From Nitzschia sp. pyKryTriq1 (lineage: Eukaryota > Bacillariophyta > Bacillariophyceae > Bacillariales > Bacillariaceae): a stretch of DNA of 64,000 nucleotides. How positions within the stretch are numbered: position 1 is the first letter of the stretch; the number at the start of each line of letters is the position of its first letter. A program made the translations under genes and the position numbers. Where the stretch lies: assembly GCA_956465555.1 (NCBI GenBank), contig OY101118.1, positions 1,426,001 to 1,490,000 of the forward strand, in the 5' to 3' direction. The notes beneath the pieces were generated by a model that saw only the letters and a list, made by a program, of their open reading frames with translations, did no database searches and was not told the origin of the DNA. Of this stretch, positions 21,783 to 30,103 are shown piece after piece.

Positions 21783-24349
21783 ATGAGAAGGAGCTTCCCG
21801 TTGGTTTTCGGAATTGTGGGGACATGCATATGGCCCTTCTCATGTTCTTTTGTTCCAGTGCAAGTACACCTGTCGCCATCCATATCCCCGTCAAATCGTC
21901 ACTTTCTGTATGGACGAATATCGCTCTCATTAGCAGTTGAAGAACCACCTTCTGTGGAGACGAATGATGATGACTACTTTGAAAATACCGAAATCGTTGG
22001 CTGGCAAAGGGAAGCAGAACTCCAGACAAATGAATTGCTTCACCTGGGCGACGAGGGTACCTGGGACGTTGAAAAATTCAAGTCTGTATGGGAGGTTATG
22101 CAAGCATGGGCTGAGCGCCCAAGTCGAAAGTCGGCTGTCAATTTGGAAAGACTTTTACGAAGAGTGGTCGAGGAGAAGCTTGCTGGAAACGCACATGTCG
22201 AATCGATAGATATGCTGGCTATGTATAATGCCGTAGTTCACACTTGGGCAAAAAGCAGGGAAAAGGGAGCACCCCAGAGAGTGGAAGAGATATTTGATAC
22301 GATGCTACACCTGTACGAAGCTGGAGAAATTGATCTGAAACCAGATGTAGGGATCTTCAATGGGTTACTTCTCGCCTACTCATCTTCGCGAGGAAAAGAC
22401 TCACCGAGGCAGGCGATAAGAATTATGCAGAAACTTCATGATCTACGATCTTCGGGAAGGACTGACATAATACCAGACACCGAGTCGTATTCAATAATAC
22501 TGCGGGCTTTCGCTGCCTCGGAAGGCCCGAATGCACCGGCCCTAGTTCTCAAAATGATTCGAAGAATGGAGAAATTTGCGGCTGAGGGGTATCCGGCTGT
22601 CAAGCCCGACTTCAAGTGTCACAATGTGTACTTGAATGCGCTGCTTTCTACGATGACACGGGAAGATGGTAATAGAGCACAGATTGCCAAACGAGCAGAG
22701 GAGTATTTGTATGAGATGCTGCGAAGCAAAGACGAAGATGCGAGGCCTGATTGCTGGTCATTTAACATGGCCATCTCGGCCTGGAGCAGAAGTGGCGACT
22801 GGGAGCTGGCGGAGAAGGCTGAAGCCTTAGTTACAGCTCTCGAAAAATACCACGCAGAATGTGGCTATTCGTCCAAGACTGAGCCGAATACGAACACATG
22901 GAACTGTCTGATAGCTTGCTACAGTCGATCACAGTTGATAGACAAAGCGAGGCGGTCACATGCAGTATTGGAAAAGATGAAAGATCTCAGTCGAAATCAC
23001 GGAAGAACGAATCAACGCCCTGACGCAGTGACTTACAACAGCGTGATGAGCTCTTACGCTAAAAGCAAAGAGAAGGACGCGCCTCAGAAGGTCGAGGCCC
23101 TTCTTCGTGAAATGTATGCAGCCTACGAAGAATCTGGATACAAGTGGCTGAAACCCTCGAGTCGATCATTCAATACTTGTGTAAGTAGCTGCTGCTTGCT
23201 TTGCAATTTTGTGCTTCTTTCTCTGAATGACTAAATTTTCTTTTGCAGTTTGACGCCTGGGCAAAGTCCAAGCAACCAGAAGCAGCAGATCGAATAATGG
23301 ATTGGATTCAGCGGATGCAGGACAGTTTTGATAAGGGAACGAGTCCCGTTGCCCCAAATAAATGGACTTACAATGCATATCTAGAGGCATTGTCAAAGGT
23401 TCGCCGCCCTGAAATCGGTATCGAAGCTGAAAAGGTTCTGGAAACGATGGAAGCGAAAGTTCAACTGGGTCAATTTCATCTCAAGCCAGATGTTCTCACG
23501 TTCACAAACGTAATTCACTGTATTGCTCTGAGCGGGGCGGAAGATGCATTTGAACGAGCATACGCCATCTTGCTAAGAATGGAGGATTTACATGCTTCGG
23601 GATACGGAGATGTGAGACCAAATACCTACACGTGAGTGAAATAACAAAATTTCGAGGAAAAAGATGTTTATGCTACGAATAACTGACTTTCATTTGTTTG
23701 CTTCTTCCGAACTGGCATCTTTGCCAAAACTCGATGAACTCAAACAATCAATATACTTTCAAACTAATAGATACAACTGGTAAGTTCCTCTTGGCGTTCA
23801 TGAAGCTCCAACATCAGCAAGCACAAGCTCACTCTTGTCTCTCTCTACAGTGTGATCAATGCCGTGGCCAAGTCAAAGTTACACGGTAAATCAAAAATTG
23901 CAGTCAAGATGCTAAAGAGAATGAAGCACGTCTCCTTGCGCCCTCTGACCATCACATACAATAACATTCTGAATGCCTGTGCATTCTCGGACCCACGGGA
24001 AGAAAACCGCCAGGAAGTTTTAGATATGGCCATGATGATGTTGAAGGAAGCCCAAGAAACCTGTGGTGCAAATTTTATCACCTATGGGACAATCTTACGA
24101 GTGATAGGAACATTTGAAGACGATCCATCCTCACGATGGCGTCTAGCACGGGACACGTTTCGAAGTTGCTGCGCTGCTGGCCAACTCAACAAGTTAGTTA
24201 TGAACCAAGTCAAATTTGCCGTGAGTCCAAGCCAGTACTCTCTTCTTGAACAAGAAGCCACAGACAGTAGAACCGGTGAACTACGGAAAGATTTCACTAG
24301 AAATTCGCGGAGAAAGCCTGCAAAGAAGAGCGCTCACCTCTCTCTTTAA
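21783..24349 (+). CDS. Organelle-targeted pentatricopeptide repeat (PPR) protein with a 9-nt microexon
   Basis: Four exons: 21783-23180, 23249-23631, 23771-23779 and 23851-24349; total 762 residues. The start opens a signal-like peptide (MRRSFPLVFGIVGTCIWPFS). About eight to ten PPR units follow, each with the A/B helix pattern: MYNAVVHTWAKS, IFNGLLLAYSSS, SYSIILRAFAAS, SFNMAISAWSRS, TWNCLIACYSRS, TYNSVMSSYAKS, TYNAYLEALSKV and the 3'-end TYNNILNACAFS. PPR proteins bind organellar RNA base by base and act in its processing, stability or translation. The microexon (ATACAACTG, flanked by TAATAG and GTAAGT) completes the unit NTYTYNCVINAVAKS; without it the unit would be NTYTVINAVAKS, missing the conserved helix-A start. 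Its end lies 4 bp from the convergent SET gene. Confidence 0.85.
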
Positions 24350-24353
24350 GACA

Positions 24354-25934
24354 TTAGGTTTGAGTTACACTACTGATTAATGATTCAGCGTCACGAGGAT
24401 ACAGCGCCTTTATCCGTTTGTGCTCCTGCCTCAAACTATGTTCTAGCGATGACCATTGCTCAAAGCCTGTCAGAGATGAAAGATTCAACTCATATAGCTT
24501 CTTCGGGGACCTGGAAAGTAGTTCACTGATAACATTCGCCAGGTCTAGATTGGTACGAGCCAAATCGAAGTGGTCGGGTCCAAGGTTGGCAATCTGCAGA
24601 CGAATAAGAAGGTGAAGACTCGAGACTTGGCGGCTCAGGATCCCCAGTTGTATCGATGGAGCAAGCGGAGCCTTGTGTAATTGATCGCATGATTCGGAGT
24701 GGACAACCAGAATGGGTATCAAAAGCAGGTGGCCGCTGTTCTTGAGTTGCTCCGTAGACTCAGTATAGAGCTCCAATGCGGTCTGTTCCAATGCCTTGAG
24801 AGTTTCCCAAGTATCTTCCGCTGCACCCCCGCCTTCGATATCATCTTGTATATCACCAATCATCTTTTCCAATTCAGCTGTGGCATTTTCGATACGATGA
24901 GAAACACTTTCCGCCTCCCATTTTTGTATGTGCGACTGCGGTAGGTCGTTCCCGACCAATTCCATTTTCAACGCGCTTCCTTTGAGTTGGGCTCCGATAT
25001 CAAATCGATGTTGCTCCCAGAGATATTTGCGCCTCGAGGCATGACTCATAATTCTCGGTACGTACGAAATAGTCAAGCTTTCCCCTGCAGGGACTCTCCG
25101 CGTGGTCCGAACTTCCGAATAGGATTGGTTCCCTTCTGGCAGGAGTTTCGCACAATTTGGGTGACAATCATGATTAAGCATGGCAACGTGCCTGTACACA
25201 CCAGATTCCAATCCATTGTACCGAAGAGCCAAAAAAAGTCGCAAAATGTCATACGACAGCAAGAGGGACCCATCTCGAGAAGTGATGTCCTTTTCTTCTG
25301 CCAGCTGGACTAGTCTCAAAACTTCATCCTGCTCGTATTCAGATTGCAGAGTCTGCATCATTTTATGAATTTGTTCCACGTGTTCTGCATCCTCCGCATG
25401 GTGGTCCACATTCTCTTTGGTAGGATGAAAGGCTTCCATGTCGTGGACGATGCTCTTCGCCTCTGGTTGTTCCAGCAAGTGTTTCACAGAAACAAGATCC
25501 AATTTCTGCCCCAATTGTTCGGTCGGCCACTTCATGACGGGTTCTTCCACTAACACCAACGTTCCCGGTTCCAGAGTTCGAGAGGCGACGTATCCCCGCC
25601 CCCCGCCCACAGCCAAAGCCGAAACTAGAATCATGGGCCCAAGGTAGGTTGGAGGAGGCCAGTGCAAATCGAGGCGTTGGAGGTGCGATAGATCGACGGC
25701 TTCTGCCTGCTCTGGCTTCTCGTTCATATAAGTAGAATTGGAATCCGCAGAAGGGGTCTTGTTGGTGAGCAGTCGGGCATTGGCTTGTTCCATCAGTGAC
25801 TTGGCAATTTGGCTAGACGATGATGATGATTCATTGGCCGAAGCAAGAGCCTGTACAGACGCATCTTTCAATTCGTCTCCATCGCTCTCATCGTCGTCGT
25901 CGCTAAAGACACTAAAAGGATCGTCGTCTGCCAT
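24354..25934 (-). CDS. SET-domain protein (SMYD-like lysine methyltransferase)
   Basis: A 526-residue single-exon protein with a strongly acidic N-terminus (DDDDESDGDE). A split SET domain is seen: the N-terminal VGGGRGYVASRTLEPGTLVL, then the core MLNHDCHPNCAKLLPEGNQS, with the NHxCxPN motif that binds S-adenosylmethionine, and ESLTISYVPRIMSHASRRK containing the catalytic-site Tyr. The spacing and the NHDCHPN form fit the SMYD/SET5-like group, but no MYND zinc finger is seen. The helical C-terminal third resembles the tetratricopeptide-like region of SMYD proteins. The target could be a histone or another protein. Confidence 0.82.
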   Translation of the reverse strand: MADDDPFSVFSDDDDESDGDELKDASVQALASANESSSSSSQIAKSLMEQANARLLTNKTPSADSNSTYMNEKPEQAEAVDLSHLQRLDLHWPPPTYLGPMILVSALAVGGGRGYVASRTLEPGTLVLVEEPVMKWPTEQLGQKLDLVSVKHLLEQPEAKSIVHDMEAFHPTKENVDHHAEDAEHVEQIHKMMQTLQSEYEQDEVLRLVQLAEEKDITSRDGSLLLSYDILRLFLALRYNGLESGVYRHVAMLNHDCHPNCAKLLPEGNQSYSEVRTTRRVPAGESLTISYVPRIMSHASRRKYLWEQHRFDIGAQLKGSALKMELVGNDLPQSHIQKWEAESVSHRIENATAELEKMIGDIQDDIEGGGAAEDTWETLKALEQTALELYTESTEQLKNSGHLLLIPILVVHSESCDQLHKAPLAPSIQLGILSRQVSSLHLLIRLQIANLGPDHFDLARTNLDLANVISELLSRSPKKLYELNLSSLTGFEQWSSLEHSLRQEHKRIKALYPRDAESLISSVTQT

Positions 25935-26403
25935 GATCGATTATGAAACGTTAAAGGTAGCTCTCGACGAAAAACTAAAGCTATCTAGGACTACGAAGTT
26001 TAGTCGATACTCTCATTGTCCATCTTGTTTGGTGTTTTATGTGTTTTTGTGGTTGGTGGTTTGGCTATCTTTTTGTGATCGGATTGGTCAAAACAACGAC
26101 ATTACTACATATACTGTACATATACGATAAATCCCTTCGGATTTTATCTTGTTTTCGTTTCATCACGATGGGAAAGATACCATACCACCGGCAGTTTTTC
26201 CCACAACCAGGAAACGCTGCTGCCTATCAATGACTATACAGCGGTCTACTCCGAGTAAACATCAAGAGAAGAGCACGATATATGTTCAATTACTCTAGGA
26301 ACTAGATGAGGATGATTACAGTTCAGTAAGATATACCCTGCGAGAGATGGATTTCCTTTCGATGTATCCTGGCCACAAAGACGCTAAGCAGCACTGTCGG
26401 ATT
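25935..26403. other. Intergenic, between divergent and convergent neighbours
   Basis: Upstream of the SET gene and beyond the SECIS of the first peroxiredoxin. Sequence at about 26341-26400 remains similar to the matching region after the second peroxiredoxin (shared GCGTCT...GTGGC...ATACA), so the conserved 3' untranslated region extends past the SECIS. Confidence 0.5.
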
Positions 26404-26455
26404 CGTCAGCCCCTCCCCACCAAGAATGGATGTTTAGAGGAGCGTCATTCATACC
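26404..26455 (-). promoter_or_regulatory. SECIS element, 3' UTR of first peroxiredoxin
   Basis: Ninety bases after the stop codon. On the minus strand it reads GGTATGAATGACG, then an 8-bp stem, an A-rich apical loop start (AAAC), a small CCA/TGG inner stem, the return strand, and CTGACGAAT. Core: ATGA at 26448-26445; GCTCCTCT (26443-26436) pairs with GGAGGGGC-type bases 26416-26409; TGA at 26408-26406 supplies the G-A partners of the quartet. The same flanks occur after the second gene. The distance ATGA to AA is 9 nt, slightly shorter than the common 10-13. Confidence 0.8.
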
Positions 26456-26539
26456 AAAAGAAACATCTCTAGCAAGTAGCGATCATACAAAACTCCAACA
26501 CGCCAAATCATCTAGCATTTTGCCGTCCATCCCAACAAT

Positions 26540-27389
26540 TTAGCTGGTTTCAGCGATTCCCTTCAAGAGGGCATCCACGAGGGTAGGCTCGGGGAAGTCA
26601 TCACCAGCAGGGTCGAATTCAGGATCCTCGGCAAGGGCGAAGAACTTGACTTCGCCATCGTCGACGTACATGGCATGTCGCTTGCAGCGGCCAACCAATC
26701 CCTTTCCGAGAGGACCAGGGTGAGTCAATTCCATGTCGACGGCTTTGGTGAAGGCGCTGGTGGGGTCACCGTACATTTTGATCATGGTATCGGTGGTTTT
26801 TTGGTCAGCAGCCCAAGCCTTCATCACGGCTGTCATGATTTCAGGGTGAGTGAACAATGCTCAAACCATACACAAGTCTGGAAGCACGATACAAAACAGC
26901 AACGCTTACCTCCGTCGTTCACGCAGTAGATCATGACTTCGTCAATTCCTGCTGCTTTAAGTGCGTCTTGTTGTTCCTGTCGAATGTTCACAAATGAGAC
27001 GGGAGAGAATAACTATTGTGAGAAGAATTTCGCGGCAGATTCGAAATGGATCTTTATCCTGGCATGTGCCCCTCTATTGAGATTATTTTCCAACAGATGG
27101 ACTACACGTACTCACCAGGTAGCCTGGTACTTGGCGTCCGGATCAAGTCGGAGTGAAAGCACCTGCAATCATGATAACGGGCGGTCGGACATGTGAGAAA
27201 AATCAAATCAAAGAAAGGTGTAGGCCATCATCTCGTCAAAGGCCTAATCGATCTCGACGACGTACCTGGCAAACCGAGGATGATGACCTTCTTGCCCTTG
27301 ACATACTCGGCGACGTTGATCTTTTCGGGAGGAAATCCGAAATCAAATTCGATACTTGGGATCTTGTCCCCTGCTTTGATAGGAGCCAT
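26540..27389 (-). CDS. PRX5: Selenocysteine-containing type II (PRX5-like) peroxiredoxin, probably cytosolic
   Basis: Four exons: 27266-27389, 27116-27162, 26910-26976 and 26540-26829, all GT-AG; sum 528 nt, 175 residues if the internal TGA is read through. The protein starts MAPIKAGDKIPSIEFDFGF without a signal peptide. Residues 38-57 read LGLPGAFTPT-U-SGRQVPGYL, where U is TGA at 27145-27143. In type II peroxiredoxins this exact place is the peroxidatic Cys of PGAFTPxCS, which reduces peroxides. The domain then continues normally (YCVNDGAVMKAW, MYGDPTSAFTKAVDME, GRCKRHAMYVDDGEV) to a true TAA. A Cys 27 residues on (IYCVND) could resolve. A SECIS lies 3' of the stop. Reading TGA as a plain stop would leave 47 residues without active site. 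Confidence 0.88.
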
Positions 27390-28513
27390 TTGTTCGTTTT
27401 TCTTGTCTTGGATCAGAGTTGAAAACTATGAGAAGGGAATAGAAGAAGTCGTCGCCGCGCCTCGACTACACGGGGCCTTCGTTTCAGTTCAGCTTTCCAT
27501 TCTTGTGTGTGAATTTACCGCGTCGTTTGGATTTATTTAGCGATTCCGAGGTGTGAGTCAGCAGGCCTTCCGGCTTCCGAAGACACGCACTAAAATTTTA
27601 CGTATGAAATCCGTACAAATGACTTTCTGATCGGAGATTTTTTCATTAGGCCTTTTCGAAGTCTACTAAGTATGAAATGTACTGAAGTCTACGTAGTGCG
27701 GAGGTGTACATTACAGTATGTGTTTACGCACGGCAGACCCAAAGAGAGTTCCAATAAACTAATTCCAAATAAGCTTACGACGACTTGCATTGCGAGAGTA
27801 CCAGGTACCAGTACTGTACTTGTATTGTACCGGTACCAGGTACCGGCAGTCCGAGAGAGCTACAGGTAGACCCCCCCTCTCTCTAGTAGTAGAGAGAGAG
27901 CTCTACCGGTAGACTGTTTGTAGAGTACCGTGGGAGTCGTCGAATCATCAACGGAACGGAACTGAGCTGAGCTGAGGGGTTGATCCATTACAAAGATAGC
28001 AGATTGTCCCGTTAGATTCTACGAAAAACAAAGAATACAGTACTACATAGCCAATTGTCTCTCCTCTAAGTAGTAGAGACGGAGCACTCTTTCTCTGAAT
28101 GCTCCAAATGTTAGTTCTTCTACTTTTGCGGGAGTAGGTGTTGCAAGCAGATTGTTCCGTCTACATCGTCCTGTTGAAAATGTATTGTTGTTGCCCGGGG
28201 CATGCTTTCGGATTTTGCTCTGCTCTAGCTAGAACGCCTTGGAATGGACCATGCCAAACGAGCATCACCAAACACCGAGAGATCCGTCTACGTAAACTCA
28301 GAGAGCATCAGTTTGAAACAGTTTCCAAGGTGTGAACAATCTAACGGTTGTATAGAGAGAAGTATATAGCTAGCTAACATAGCTCTAGGACAAGTTACAA
28401 GTATATCTTCAAGGATCGTGGCGTACTTGTAAAATAGGATGTTCAAGAAAAATGATTCGCATTCGGGTGTATCCCTTGCCACTAGACGCAAAGAAGTGAC
28501 GTTATTGGGATTT
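27390..28513. other. Intergenic between the two peroxiredoxins
   Basis: Contains the promoter of the first gene and palindromes of the GTACCGGTAC kind (27828-27846) and CTCTCTAGTAGTAGAGAG kind (27878-27912, 28058-28081). No gene recognised. Confidence 0.5.
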
Positions 28514-28572
28514 CGTCAGCCCCTTTATACCAGTCGTTAACGATTGGAATATTGAAGGGGCGTCATTCATAC
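28514..28572 (-). promoter_or_regulatory. SECIS element, 3' UTR of second peroxiredoxin
   Basis: On the minus strand: GGTATGAATGACG, a 7-bp stem GCCCCTT (28561-28555) pairing with AAGGGGC (28525-28519), AA at the loop start, then CTGACGAAA. ATGA is at 28566-28563 and TGA at 28518-28516. Within the loop, CCA-A-TCG-TTAA-CGA-C-TGG forms an extra mini-stem, as in form 2 SECIS. Compared with the first copy, the stem differs at pair 7 (C-G to T-A, both sides changed) and pair 3 (T-G to C-G), which keeps the fold. Confidence 0.82.
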
Positions 28573-28650
28573 CTCAAACTTGACTGTTTCATGAACACAC
28601 CAAACTTCCAACATACGCAACGACACCACGAGACTTTGATTTCAGCGAGA

Positions 28651-29321
28651 TTAGGCGGACTTGGCCATCTCGATGAGAGCAGGAGCCAGAGTTTTCTCAG
28701 GGAAATCGTCACCAGCGGGGTCCAATTCGGATTCCGCAACTGCAACTGCTTTGACAACGCCGTCAACGACACACATAGCAAATCGCTTGCAGCGGCCAAT
28801 AATTCCAACCGATGCGGGACCTGGGTGTGTCATTTCCATGCCAAGGGCTTTGGTGAACTCACCAGTCGGATCTCCAAACATGGAGACCATGCTGCCCTCA
28901 GTGCCTTGGTCCTTTTCCCAGGCTTTCATAACAGCTCTACAAAGCGATGGACGTGAGAAATGAAATATCGGGACGGCAAGTAAATGACACAACACTAATG
29001 TTCTTACCCATCGTTGACGCAGTACACGACGATTTCGTCGTATCCTGCCTCCTTAAGTGCGTCTTGAGACTCGAGGTACCCAGGTACCTGACGAGAAGAT
29101 CAAGTGGGAGTGAATGCTCCCGGAAGGCCAACAATCGCGACCTTTCGTCCGGCAACATGTTCTGCCATGTTTACCATCGCTGGGGGGAATCCAGAGTGCA
29201 ATTCCACAGCAGGAAGCTTGGTTCCAGGAGTGATGGCAGCGAAAGCAGCGGAGTATCCACCGAAGTGGGCTGCTGAGGCGGTCGACGCCAATGTGGCGGC
29301 AAATAGGCTGAAGATTTTCAT
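28651..29321 (-). CDS. PRX5: Selenocysteine-containing type II (PRX5-like) peroxiredoxin with signal peptide
   Basis: Two exons, 29008-29321 and 28651-28936, around a 71-bp GT-AG intron; 600 nt, 199 residues with the internal TGA read through. The ATG at 29321 opens a signal peptide (MKIFSLFAATLASTASA) followed by AHFGGYSAAFAAI, so the protein enters the secretory path or, in a diatom, possibly the plastid. Residue 74 is TGA (29102-29100) in LPGAFTPT-U-SSRQVPGYL, the peroxidatic position. Sequence continues DALKEAGYDEIVVYCVNDG, AVMKAWEKDQ, MFGDPTGEFTKALGMEMTHP and GRCKRFAMCVVDGVV. It is a paralogue of the gene 1.3 kb downstream, with the last intron at nearly the same place but shifted by 2 nt, and lacks two of that gene's introns. 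A SECIS follows. Confidence 0.88.
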
Positions 29322-30103
29322 GGTGCTTGTATTTGTTTCGCACAAAAACAATGAGCAGACGTTCGATGTCAACCACCCGATAGCCGACGATCGGTGGTGC
29401 CGAGACATGCAGTTGCATGATTTGGATTTCCTCGGATTTTTCTTCGGCTTCGCGACTTCTAAAGATGACGATGATGAGACACGGGATGACGAATGGCGTA
29501 CGTCACTGCATGTCGCTTTACTACTTCAAGAAAGATTCCTCGTTAAAACCAGTTTTTCAACTCAGGTAGTAGTATAAAGATACAGCTGCTTTTTCCCTCG
29601 GCGAAGAATAATCATCGCTATTTTCAATTTCAAATTCCTTCTTAAAAAAAAATAGCCGGCCCTTTTCTGGTCTCTGACGTCACGATGACGCTCTTCGGCG
29701 GCGCGCGGCGGCGGGCGCACCGCCAGCACTCTTGTAAAGGTTCAGGTGATGTTCGTGTAGTTCGTGCCTGGTACCATGTACCACCGGTACATCCCAACGC
29801 CCAACGCAGTACAGTATCCCTACCATGTACACACCGTACCGGTACAAGAAGAGGGCAAGCAACAAGAAACCCCGCACCGGTACTTGCGAGGGCGAAAAAG
29901 AAGTCTCCTCTCTACTAGCTAGCAGCTAGTAGTAGAAGAGAGAAGTAGAACCTAGCATGATTGGAAAGGATGCAACATTCGTTGGAGAACGCAGACATAT
30001 CAGTACTCGTACGCAAACTACGTATTTAGAATCATCATCCTACTGACTGTATCGAAGAGCCTCAGCCCGATTGTTTTGCTCTTCTGAACGTGATGGGCAA
30101 CTA
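29322..30103. other. Intergenic, hairpin-rich
   Basis: Holds GTACCGGTAC-type palindromes (29787-29880) and a CTCTCTACTAGCTAG...CTAGTAGTAGAAGAGAG inverted repeat (29904-29945). ORFs at 29680-29918 mirror each other on both strands. No gene supported. Confidence 0.5.

Noticed and set aside
26540-29321. Reading the two peroxiredoxins as pseudogenes because of internal TGA codons
   Set aside because: Both TGAs fall exactly on the catalytic position, nothing else is broken, and both have SECIS-like hairpins.
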